Source of the DNA: Sporomusaceae bacterium UBA1887
GTDB taxonomy: Bacteria; Bacillota; Negativicutes; Sporomusales; DSM-15969
Direction of reading: 5' to 3'
Length of the DNA stretch: 5,053 nucleotides
Assembly: GCA_002337925.1 (NCBI GenBank)
Contig: DDHB01000044.1
Coordinates: 8,396-13,448 of the forward strand
Positions 1 to 5,053 of the stretch are shown in pieces. Made by a program: the position numbers and the translations under genes. Position 1 is the stretch's first letter. Each line of letters begins with the position of its first letter. Below the pieces are notes generated by a model, which was given only the letters and a program-made list of their open reading frames with translations, had not been told where the DNA came from and did no database searches.

Positions 1-1391
1 CTCAATTAATGACCAGCTACATGACCATGATTTGCGGACCTACTCCTGCCATGGTCAAGAAAGACGGCAAATGGGTAGAAGAACAAAAGGAACTGCATAT
101 TATCCTGCTGGATAACGGACGGCTAAAAGCAGCTAAAGACGAGAAATTCAAGCAAATCTACCAATGCGTCCGCTGTGCTTCCTGCCTTAACGTTTGCCCT
201 GTTTACACTTTAGTGGGCGGCCATGTGTACGGACATATATATGCAGGCGGTATTGGAGCTATTTTGACTGCCTTTCTTCATAGTATGGGTGATTTTGAAA
301 AAATCAACGAACTCTGCATTGGCTGTCGCAAGTGTACCACAGTCTGTCCAGGACGAATTGATATCCCAGGCCTCATTGAGGAGCTAAGGGCACATTCAGT
401 CAAAGAAAAAGGATTGCCCTTTGCGGTTCAGGCCATGTTTGATCATGTCATTGCTAACAGAAAAGTATTTCATACATTACTTAGATTAGCTTCCATTGGT
501 CAAAAGCCATTCCAGTCAGGCGACTTTATTCGTCATCTCCCGCTCTTTTTTGCCGGTCTGACCAAAGATCGCAGTCTACCGGCAGTAACAGCCAATCCTC
601 TCAGAGATCAAATTAAGCGAATTACAAAAACAAATTCCCGCCCGGTTAAACGAATTGCTTTTTTTAGTGGCTGCAGTACTGATTTTGTTTTTCCGGAAAC
701 AGGTGTAGCTGTATACAAAGTATTACAGGATATGAATATGGAGGTAATCTTCCCTGAAGACCAAAGCTGCTGTGGAAAGCCTATGCTTGGCATAGGCGAG
801 CGGGAAGCATCTAAAAAAGTTGCAAAACAAAATATTAAAGCCTTTGAAGCAGCCAATGCCGACGTGATTCTATCTGCCTGCCCTACTTGTGCCGAAACCT
901 GGCAGACAACATTTGTGGAAATCCTCCATGATGAGCCGGAGTGGAAACAGCGCGCGGAAAATCTGGCTGGCAAAGTACGGGAGTTTACCAGTTTTGTTGC
1001 TGAGGAATATGAGAAAGCAGGCAGGCTCACTTCAACTGCCAACAATGGAATTAAGGTAACCTATCATGATTCTTGTCACATGAGGCGGAGCCTCAATATA
1101 TTCGAAGAGCCCCGTCAATTATTAAAAGCACTGCCAGGTTACAATTTTGTTGAAATGAAGGACTGCGATAAATGCTGCGGTATGGCCGGAGCGTTTGGCG
1201 TCAAATATGCCGCTCTATCCAGGCCGATATTAAAGCAAAAAATAACGAATATCAGCGATACCGGTGCTGAAGTGGTTGCCGTTGCCTGCCCGGCTTGTAT
1301 GATGCAGCTCCGTGGCGGACTCGATCAACAGCTTCCGCAAGTTAAGGTAAAACATGTTGCACAAATACTGGCTGAACAACTAGATAAATAA
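1..1391 (+). CDS. ldhH: LdhH-type L-lactate dehydrogenase iron-sulfur subunit (LutB-LutA fusion), 5'-partial
   Basis: This is the C-terminal part of the large iron-sulfur subunit of the LdhGH/LutABC-type L-lactate oxidation complex, which passes electrons from lactate to quinone or another carrier at the inner face of the membrane. Numbered from the ATG at 9, residues 2-10 (TSYMTMICG) match the end of a LUD (LutB N-terminal) domain. Two [4Fe-4S] ferredoxin motifs follow: C53-x2-C56-x2-C59-x3-C63 and C103-x2-C106-x2-C109-x3-C113. Then come two LutA-like CCG (DUF224) domains, with C222, C254-C255-G, C291-x2-C294 and C356, C386, C389-C390-G, C427-x2-C430. Plain LutB proteins lack the CCG pair, so this is the fused architecture known from LdhH of Desulfovibrio. 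The frame stays open to the window edge (codons CAA TTA precede the ATG), so the ATG at 9 is internal and most of the LUD domain lies upstream. An ldhG/lutC partner is expected outside the window. The fold is certain; the exact subunit name is inferred from domain order. Confidence 0.87.
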   Translation, partial: QLMTSYMTMICGPTPAMVKKDGKWVEEQKELHIILLDNGRLKAAKDEKFKQIYQCVRCASCLNVCPVYTLVGGHVYGHIYAGGIGAILTAFLHSMGDFEKINELCIGCRKCTTVCPGRIDIPGLIEELRAHSVKEKGLPFAVQAMFDHVIANRKVFHTLLRLASIGQKPFQSGDFIRHLPLFFAGLTKDRSLPAVTANPLRDQIKRITKTNSRPVKRIAFFSGCSTDFVFPETGVAVYKVLQDMNMEVIFPEDQSCCGKPMLGIGEREASKKVAKQNIKAFEAANADVILSACPTCAETWQTTFVEILHDEPEWKQRAENLAGKVREFTSFVAEEYEKAGRLTSTANNGIKVTYHDSCHMRRSLNIFEEPRQLLKALPGYNFVEMKDCDKCCGMAGAFGVKYAALSRPILKQKITNISDTGAEVVAVACPACMMQLRGGLDQQLPQVKVKHVAQILAEQLDK

Positions 1392-1397
1392 AAAACG

Positions 1398-1440
1398 CAA
1401 TGAAAAGAGCACCCATTCGAGTGCTCTTTTCATTGTTTCT
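1398..1440. terminator. Bidirectional intrinsic terminator between ldhH and the threonine aldolase gene
   Basis: A perfect 15-bp inverted repeat (arms 1398-1412 and 1421-1435, 8-nt loop) lies between two convergent stop codons. On the + strand it is followed by TTTCT. On the - strand it is followed by a stronger T tract, the complement of AAAAA at 1391-1395 plus further T-rich bases. It can therefore end transcripts of both genes, with the better T run serving the - strand gene. Confidence 0.9.
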
Positions 1441-1446
1441 ACCCTT

Positions 1447-2484
1447 CTATAATAATTCCTTAATATCTTTTATCAACATTTCCACATGCTCTTTCTTCGT
1501 TGCCCAGCTTGTACAAAATCTCACCGCACTGTGTCTGGCGTCAATAGTTTCCCAGTGCGAATAAGAATATTTTTCTCTTAATTTACGTAAAATCTCATTC
1601 GGCAAAATTGGAAACTGCTGATTCGTCATAGAAGCATAGCGAAAACAAACTCCTTTTGCCGCAAAAGCCTCGCGAATCAACATTGCCATATCAACCGCAT
1701 GTTTAGAGATATCATGGTATAATCCCTCTTCAAACAAGGTTTCAAACTGAATCCCCAACAATCTCCCCTTAGCCAGCATGCCGCCATTTTGCTTGATAAT
1801 ATACCTAAAATCTTTTTTCAAGGCATCCTTGATTATGACTACGGCTTCCCCCATCAATGCCCCAACCTTCGTACCACCTATGTAAAACATATCACATAGG
1901 CTTGCGATATCTGCCAAAGATAGGTCACTGTCTTGCGCCGCCAGACCATAGCCTAATCTAGCACCATCTATAACAAGAGGTAAATCACATTCACGGCAAA
2001 CTTTACTTAATGCTGCCAGCTCGGATTTACTATAAGTAGTTCCATTCTCGGTAGGATGAGAAATATACACCAGGCCTGGCTGTACCATATGCTCATGAGT
2101 AACATCATTCCAGTGAGCCTCATATAATTCTTTTACCTGCTCAGCCTGAAGTTTCCCATCCGGACTCGGTAAAGTAAGCACTTTATGGCCAGTAGCTTCA
2201 ATCGCTCCAGTCTCATGTACTGCGATATGACCGGTACTCGCAGCCACTACACCCTGATGGGGACGCAGAATAGAAGCAATCATAATAGTGTTCGCCTGTG
2301 TTCCACCAACTAAAAAGTGGACATCTGCATGTTCGGCCCGGCATGCTTTTCTAATATATTGCCGGGCCTTTTCACAGTGTTCATCCATTCCGTATCCGGG
2401 TGTCTGCTCTTCGTTGGTTTCTACTAATCGTTTCATAATTTGCTCGTGGGCACCTTCTGTATAATCACTTTCAAATCGTATCAT
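1447..2484 (-). CDS. Threonine aldolase / beta-eliminating lyase family PLP enzyme
   Basis: This is a fold-type I PLP enzyme of 345 aa, the usual length for low-specificity L-threonine aldolases, which cleave threonine or allo-threonine to glycine and acetaldehyde in the cytoplasm. Visible landmarks are VGGTQAN at 59-65 (phosphate-binding turn), H86 in TGHIAVHETGA (likely cofactor-stacking histidine), D173 and R176 in VIDGARLGYG (Asp contacts the pyridine nitrogen), and GGTK at 203-206 with K206 as the presumed Schiff-base lysine. The N-terminus reads PGYGMDEHCEKA where classical LtaE proteins have a VYGEDPT-like segment, so it belongs to a diverged branch whose substrate is less certain; I give no gene symbol. 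The ATG at 2484 has a GGGAG ribosome site at 2495-2499, 10 nt upstream. The gene lies 52 bp downstream of the TAXI gene on the same strand. A weak promoter-like pair in the gap (TTGAAA at 2535-2540, GTTAAT at 2511-2516, 18-bp spacer) may give it some independent transcription. Confidence 0.88.
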   Translation of the reverse strand: MIRFESDYTEGAHEQIMKRLVETNEEQTPGYGMDEHCEKARQYIRKACRAEHADVHFLVGGTQANTIMIASILRPHQGVVAASTGHIAVHETGAIEATGHKVLTLPSPDGKLQAEQVKELYEAHWNDVTHEHMVQPGLVYISHPTENGTTYSKSELAALSKVCRECDLPLVIDGARLGYGLAAQDSDLSLADIASLCDMFYIGGTKVGALMGEAVVIIKDALKKDFRYIIKQNGGMLAKGRLLGIQFETLFEEGLYHDISKHAVDMAMLIREAFAAKGVCFRYASMTNQQFPILPNEILRKLREKYSYSHWETIDARHSAVRFCTSWATKKEHVEMLIKDIKELL

Positions 2485-2536
2485 CTTTAATCGTCTCCCA
2501 ATACTTCATAATTAACAACAATAGAACGTCTGAGTT

Positions 2537-3508
2537 TCAATAGACTCCCTTTTCTTTATAGTATTTCACCGCACCGGGATGAAGCGGTATTGACATTCCC
2601 CTTGCCGCCTTTTCCAGACTGAGTTCTTTTCCCTTGGGATGTAACCGCACAAGTTCAGACTGACTTTCAAACAGGGATTTTGTCATCGTGTAAACTACGT
2701 CCTCCGGTACTGAGCTATTGACAATTAATGCAGCCTGAACCGCAACGGTTCTGATGGCCGCAGTTTGACCTTTGTAAGTATTTGCCGGAATAGTAATAGG
2801 CGCCAAAAATGGATATTGCTTATTTACTTTGGCAATCACATTATCTGACATGGATAATATTTTAATTTTATGCTGCCCAGCTATATCCTGTATGATTGAA
2901 CTTGGACTTGCCGAAACAATAATAAAAGCATCAATAGCCTTTTCTTTAAATTGAGCCGCACTGGCGCCAAACGATAAATACAGGGGCTGAAAATCTTTAT
3001 AATCAAGTTCATAAATGGCAGCCAATTGGCGAAAGTTGGCTTCTGTCCCACTTCCCGGCGAGCCTATCCCCACTTTTTTCCCGCGAAGATCGGCAATCGT
3101 ATTTATATTGCTGTCTGCGCGGACTACAATTTGAATAATCTCCGGATATAAAATAGCTATCCCTCTAATCATGGTCAGCTTATCTTTAAATGCTTCTCTG
3201 CCATTATAAGCATAATCCATCATATCACTTTGAGCGATAGCCAGCTCTGCTTGCTTTCGATTAACCAATTGAAGATTTTCAACCGATCCGTCAGTTGCCT
3301 GAACGGCAACTTGTACACCTGCCTTTTGATTGAAGACTTTTGCCAGCGCATCTCCAAAGGGATAATACATGCCTGCAGTACCACCAGTAGCCAAAGTAAG
3401 AAGAACCGGGTTCCGCCCGGCGGCAGGACTTCCGCCTGTAGTACCGCATCCGGGCAAAAGACCGGCAAAAATTGCAAGAGTTACCAAAAATCCCACTGTC
3501 TTTATCAT
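2537..3508 (-). CDS. TAXI family TRAP transporter solute-binding lipoprotein
   Basis: This is an extracytoplasmic substrate receptor of the TAXI class of TRAP transporters, which normally hands a carboxylate-type solute to a fused membrane permease. With the start at 3508 the product is 323 aa, typical of the family. Residues 1-20 form a lipoprotein signal peptide ending LLPG-C21. The mature protein carries the diagnostic N-terminal TGGTAGMYYPFG (41-52), the hinge-region VRADSNINTIADLRGKKVGIGSPGSG in two parts (129-154) and the terminal PLHPGAVKYYKEKG (308-321). The start is set by GGAGG at 3514-3518, 5 nt from the ATG, and by the signal peptide. A longer frame from 3610 would put an implausible leader before the signal and begin inside an upstream terminator. 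The substrate cannot be read from sequence. No TRAP permease gene adjoins it: the upstream neighbour is a 59-aa membrane protein and the downstream one an aldolase. It is therefore either an orphan receptor or a partner of a permease encoded elsewhere. Confidence 0.93.
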   Translation of the reverse strand: MIKTVGFLVTLAIFAGLLPGCGTTGGSPAAGRNPVLLTLATGGTAGMYYPFGDALAKVFNQKAGVQVAVQATDGSVENLQLVNRKQAELAIAQSDMMDYAYNGREAFKDKLTMIRGIAILYPEIIQIVVRADSNINTIADLRGKKVGIGSPGSGTEANFRQLAAIYELDYKDFQPLYLSFGASAAQFKEKAIDAFIIVSASPSSIIQDIAGQHKIKILSMSDNVIAKVNKQYPFLAPITIPANTYKGQTAAIRTVAVQAALIVNSSVPEDVVYTMTKSLFESQSELVRLHPKGKELSLEKAARGMSIPLHPGAVKYYKEKGVY

Positions 3509-3539
3509 AGCTTCCTCCACCCTTTTCATTGATGGCCTG

Positions 3540-3545
3540 GTTATA
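3540..3545 (-). promoter_or_regulatory. Possible -10 element for the TAXI gene
   Basis: TATAAC on the - strand lies 31 nt upstream of the TAXI ATG and downstream of the preceding terminator, so a promoter is expected about here. I see no convincing -35 hexamer at 16-18 bp. The assignment rests on position and one 5-of-6 hexamer only. Confidence 0.3.
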
Positions 3546-3588
3546 CATTTCTGCGCATTAGAGTGTTTCCCTGCTGAAATGCTGCTAT

Positions 3589-3625
3589 AAAAAAAGTAAC
3601 CGGCTGGCATCGCCTCACCGATTAC
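3589..3625 (-). terminator. Intrinsic terminator of the 59-aa membrane protein gene
   Basis: On the - strand, GTAATCGG (3625-3618) pairs with CCGGTTAC (3603-3596) over 8 bp with one G-U pair. The loop contains a further GGC/GCC mini-stem. Seven T residues follow immediately (3595-3589). It begins 8 nt after the stop codon of the small gene. It separates that gene from the TAXI gene and covers the ATG at 3610 that a longer TAXI call would use. Confidence 0.85.
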
Positions 3626-3632
3626 TCTGCTT

Positions 3633-3812
3633 TTATTCTCTTTTATACAAATGATACATAACAGCCATCCATACGGAAAAACCAGCTACCGTATTAAAGG
3701 GGTTTACAGTAATACTAAATAGCATACTAATAAGTAAAAATCCCCACAAAAGAAGTCCAAATGGGCTGGTGAACGTACCAGTCCTGTTTAATAACCAATA
3801 GACAAAATCCAA
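3633..3812 (-). CDS. Small two-helix membrane protein, TTG start, unknown function
   Basis: This is a 59-aa ORF that begins with TTG. The product starts (M)DFVYWLLNRTGTF and ends HLYKRE. Two hydrophobic segments are visible, about residues 16-36 (SPFGLLLWGFLL...) and 37-56 (NPFNTVAGFSVW...), separated by a short polar turn; the positively charged C-terminus suggests an inward-facing end. Support for a real gene is the GAAGGGA ribosome site 8 nt before the TTG, a possible promoter upstream, a good intrinsic terminator 8 nt after the stop, and the Trp/Phe-rich, membrane-compatible composition. An in-frame stop 8 codons above the TTG limits any extension, and the only other candidate start there is an unlikely ATT. 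It is too short and too distinct to be a TRAP DctQ-like or fused permease subunit. I do not recognise the family. Confidence 0.68.
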   Translation of the reverse strand: MDFVYWLLNRTGTFTSPFGLLLWGFLLISMLFSITVNPFNTVAGFSVWMAVMYHLYKRE

Positions 3813-3841
3813 ATTGCTCTTCCCTTCTAACCAAATTTACT

Positions 3842-3870
3842 ATTATTATTTACCGGTAAGAGCGAGTCTA
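3842..3870 (-). promoter_or_regulatory. Possible promoter of the 59-aa membrane protein gene
   Basis: On the - strand TAGACT (3870-3865, 4 of 6 matches) and AATAAT (3847-3842, 5 of 6) are 17 bp apart and sit about 30 nt upstream of the TTG start. The hexamers are weak; spacing and position are right. Confidence 0.35.
3850..3859. promoter_or_regulatory. 10-bp perfect palindrome in the divergent promoter region
   Basis: TTACCGGTAA is perfectly self-complementary. It lies inside the spacer of the proposed - strand promoter and about 30 bp upstream of the -35 of the + strand promoter. This placement would suit a dimeric regulator, but a 10-bp palindrome can arise by chance. Confidence 0.25.
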
Positions 3871-3890
3871 AACTGCCTTTTGACACATTA

Positions 3891-3919
3891 TTGGCTCTTT
3901 TTCATCTTTGTGGTATAAT
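3891..3919 (+). promoter_or_regulatory. Extended -10 sigma-A-type promoter of the 117-aa gene
   Basis: A perfect TATAAT at 3914-3919 is preceded by TGG (extended -10, TGn). TTGGCT at 3891-3896 lies 17 bp upstream as a 4-of-6 match to the -35. The predicted transcript start near 3926 leaves a leader of about 23 nt carrying the ribosome site. Confidence 0.8.
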
Positions 3920-3948
3920 AAGTTGAATTTAGGGAGAGGAAGTGCGTT

Positions 3949-4302
3949 GTGTCTACTGAAAACACTACTTATCAACTGCAAATGGCCCGTACGTTGTGGA
4001 ACAATACATATCGTGGAAAAGTAACAAACGATAGCGGCGATTATGTAGCAGCCATCCGCGTTATTTTAGGAATTCCGCTTGACCGGGCAGAGATTCCCGA
4101 GAACGCGCCTGACGTTACTGCTTACTTAACGGTACTTGTTGAAGACGCTACAATTACGGCTGATGAATTACTCACTTTCGAAGCAACTCTGTCAGACGTA
4201 CTGCTGGTTCAACTAAGAAGCGACTACTTTATTCCGGAGCATTGTCACTTCTTTTATCCAAGTCCGCCTGCCCTCATGGAAGAGCAAGGGTTATTATCAT
4301 AA
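3949..4302 (+). CDS. Hypothetical acidic 117-aa protein
   Basis: I do not recognise this protein. It starts with GTG, preceded by GGGAGAGGA (3932-3940) with 8 nt spacing, which fixes the start just below a strong promoter. The product has roughly 17 Asp/Glu against 6 Lys/Arg, so it is strongly acidic. It has no signal peptide or membrane segment and is probably a soluble cytoplasmic protein. An N-terminal amphipathic stretch (7-24) and DYVAAIRVILGIPLD (31-45) look helical. The middle (58-90) alternates aliphatic and acidic residues, and a conspicuous EHCHFFYPSPP segment (97-107) sits near the C-terminus. The H98-C99-H100 trio is the only motif that might bind metal, and this is speculative. 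The gene has its own promoter and terminator, so it is a single-gene unit. Confidence 0.85.
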   Translation: MSTENTTYQLQMARTLWNNTYRGKVTNDSGDYVAAIRVILGIPLDRAEIPENAPDVTAYLTVLVEDATITADELLTFEATLSDVLLVQLRSDYFIPEHCHFFYPSPPALMEEQGLLS

Positions 4303-4310
4303 GAAAAATA

Positions 4311-4345
4311 AAAACTACTTTGGCATTTTGCCAAGGTAGTTTTTT
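4311..4345 (+). terminator. Intrinsic terminator of the 117-aa gene
   Basis: A 14-bp stem (4311-4324 with 4330-4343, one G-U pair) with a 5-nt ATTTT loop ends in a T run. It starts 9 nt after the stop codon. The A-rich left flank also gives a T tract on the opposite strand. Confidence 0.92.
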
Positions 4346-4359
4346 ACTTGCTAATCATA

Positions 4360-4365
4360 TATAGT
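4360..4365 (+). promoter_or_regulatory. Possible -10 element for the 52-aa gene
   Basis: TATAGT (5 of 6) lies between the preceding terminator and the ribosome site, 33 nt before the ATG. The best-spaced upstream hexamer falls in the terminator arm and is a poor -35. The gene could otherwise depend on leakage through the terminator. Confidence 0.3.
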
Positions 4366-4398
4366 GATAGAAACGCTTACGCTAAAGGAGGACGACAA

Positions 4399-4557
4399 AT
4401 GTACTATTCTATTAAGCACGCTTGCGGCGGCCGCGCCCACCTTATCGGCGGACAGCTTACGTATGGCTGGAACCTCTACTGCTGTGGCCGCTGTGCCGAA
4501 ACTTTTTACCGCTGGGTAACAGAAAAAATGTTGGAACAGGAACACAATTCCAAATAA
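4399..4557 (+). CDS. Small Cys/His-rich protein of 52 aa, unknown function
   Basis: The ATG at 4399 is chosen over an upstream in-frame ATG at 4348 because a near-perfect AAAGGAGG (4384-4391) lies 7 nt before it. The upstream ATG sits against the preceding terminator without a ribosome site. The product begins MYYSIKHACGGRAH and carries H7, C9, H14 and then C28, C29 and C32 in LYCCGRC. Spacing like C9...C28/C29-x2-C32 resembles a small zinc ribbon or a metal or redox site; this is inferred from residues only. The C-terminal third (33-52) looks like a charged amphipathic helix. No signal peptide or transmembrane segment is seen. It converges on the glycosyltransferase gene with a 6-bp gap. I do not recognise a named family. 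Confidence 0.8.
   Translation: MYYSIKHACGGRAHLIGGQLTYGWNLYCCGRCAETFYRWVTEKMLEQEHNSK
4523..4553 (-). terminator. Possible terminator of the glycosyltransferase gene, inside the 52-aa gene
   Basis: On the - strand TTGGAA and TTCCAA (4553-4548 and 4536-4531) form a 6-bp stem with an 11-nt loop. A two-base gap and six T residues (4528-4523) follow. It lies 11 nt past the glycosyltransferase stop. The stem is AT-rich and weak. Confidence 0.4.
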
Positions 4558-4563
4558 GGGCGT

Positions 4564-5053
4564 CTATTCTTTTAGCAGCACCATACTGTCAGCGACCTTC
4601 ACCAGCACCTGCAATTCCTGCTGATGTTCAGCAGAAAGCTTTTTGTATTGCATTTGCTGAATAATAAAATATGCTTTTCTATTCTCTTTTTTCTCTTTTT
4701 CCACAACTTCAGCCAAAAGGGGAGCATCTCCCCAATTGCTTTCTATCTCAGTTCCATAAAAATCAGCATAGAATGCCAGGCCTGGACGCAAGAATTTAAC
4801 GACATAAACAGGCGAGTTACCATCATATTTAGCCTGAAATTCTTTGGCAAATTGCTGAGAAGAAAAGTACTGCTCTACTGCCGGCAGCAGCATTGTTACG
4901 AAAATGACGCTAAAAACAGCCATCGCCGCAATCTGCAATCCCAAAACCCGTTTGATTTCATTTTTCCACAACCAATAGCTGCCGAGAACTGCGATTAGTC
5001 CAAAAACAACGGCAGCTGCATAGGCTCCCCACATTAGTTGAGGCATTTCCCTG
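4564..5053 (-). CDS. PMT/ArnT-like membrane glycosyltransferase, C-terminal fragment (5'-partial)
   Basis: This is the C-terminal end of what looks like a GT39/ArnT-type polyprenyl-phosphate-sugar transferase, an integral membrane enzyme that moves a sugar from a lipid carrier to lipid A, protein or another envelope acceptor. Numbered from the ATG at 5046, two transmembrane helices (about 5-26 and 36-57) are followed by a soluble tail. The family-like pattern is LLPAVEQYFSSQQFAKEF (53-70), then VYVVKFLRPGLAFYADFYG (80-98), the Ser-rich linker and the 'fYtgr'-type segment typical after the last helices. Catalytic N-terminal loops are outside the window. The frame is open to the edge (codons for R and E precede the ATG), so 5046 is not the true start. 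The identification rests on helix pattern and tail motifs and is moderately sure. A different multi-spanning glycosyltransferase of the same superfamily is possible. Confidence 0.75.
   Translation of the reverse strand, partial: REMPQLMWGAYAAAVVFGLIAVLGSYWLWKNEIKRVLGLQIAAMAVFSVIFVTMLLPAVEQYFSSQQFAKEFQAKYDGNSPVYVVKFLRPGLAFYADFYGTEIESNWGDAPLLAEVVEKEKKENRKAYFIIQQMQYKKLSAEHQQELQVLVKVADSMVLLKE
4618..4645 (+). terminator. Weak terminator-like hairpin for the 52-aa gene, inside the glycosyltransferase gene
   Basis: CTGCTGA and TCAGCAG form a 7-bp stem with a TGT loop (4618-4634), and TTTTT occurs at 4640-4644. The 5-nt gap before the T run is longer than usual. It is the only candidate downstream of the 52-aa gene that I found. 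Confidence 0.25.

Noticed and set aside
9..11. ATG at 9 as the start of the lactate dehydrogenase subunit
   Set aside because: The frame is open to the window edge, the preceding residues (Q L) fit the conserved LUD segment, and there is no ribosome site.
608..1045. Long open frame on the - strand inside ldhH
   Set aside because: It is antisense to a well-supported domain region and its translation has no recognisable features.
3509..3610. 34-residue N-terminal extension of the TAXI protein starting at 3610
   Set aside because: It begins inside the terminator hairpin at 3589-3625, has no ribosome site, and would precede a normal lipoprotein signal peptide; GGAGG fits the 3508 start.
3880..3885. 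Perfect TTGACA as the -35 of the 117-aa gene
   Set aside because: It is 28 bp from TATAAT, far beyond a workable spacer, and no -10 lies at 17 bp. TTGGCT at 3891 with an extended -10 fits better.
3813..3948. Possible RNA gene or riboswitch in the divergent intergenic region
   Set aside because: No extended stem structure or known riboswitch core seen. The 23-nt leader predicted for the + gene is too short for one, and promoter elements explain the stretch.
4422..4664. 80-codon open frame on the + strand overlapping the 52-aa gene
   Set aside because: It is out of frame with the gene that has the AAAGGAGG site; its Pro/Arg-rich translation is typical of a shadow frame.
4624..4998. 124-codon open frame on the + strand opposite the glycosyltransferase
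   Set aside because: It is a shadow of the - strand gene, with low-complexity translation and no ribosome site.

Overview
The window looks like ordinary chromosome of an anaerobic Bacillota. A Negativicutes member (Sporomusa/Pelosinus-like) is my best guess, but this is inference. It rests on the fused LdhH-type lactate oxidation iron-sulfur protein, strong GGAGG-type ribosome binding sites, intrinsic terminators with T tracts, a TAXI lipoprotein and moderate G+C. There are seven protein-coding genes, no RNA genes, and no mobile elements or CRISPR. Both edge genes are cut by the window boundary.

Left part (1-2536): the 3' portion of ldhH on the + strand converges on a threonine aldolase-family gene on the - strand. 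They share a perfect 15-bp hairpin that can terminate from both sides.

Middle (2537-3632): a TAXI-type solute-binding lipoprotein gene lies upstream of the aldolase on the - strand, 52 bp away, so the two may be co-transcribed. No TRAP permease gene adjoins it. Its start is reassigned to 3508, because the longer reading frame begins inside a terminator hairpin belonging to the gene upstream.

Right part (3633-5053): a 59-codon TTG-start membrane protein gene (-), too short for ordinary ORF calling, is divergent from a 117-aa acidic hypothetical gene (+). The hypothetical gene has a near-consensus extended -10 promoter and its own strong terminator. Next comes a 52-aa Cys/His-rich protein with a perfect Shine-Dalgarno sequence. 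It converges, with a 6-bp gap, on the C-terminal end of a PMT/ArnT-like membrane glycosyltransferase that runs off the window.

The genes do not form one pathway. The lactate dehydrogenase subunit feeds electrons from lactate into membrane carriers. The TAXI protein and aldolase might share a link to small-acid or amino-acid substrates, but that is speculation. The least explained content is the run of three small uncharacterised genes at 3633-4557.
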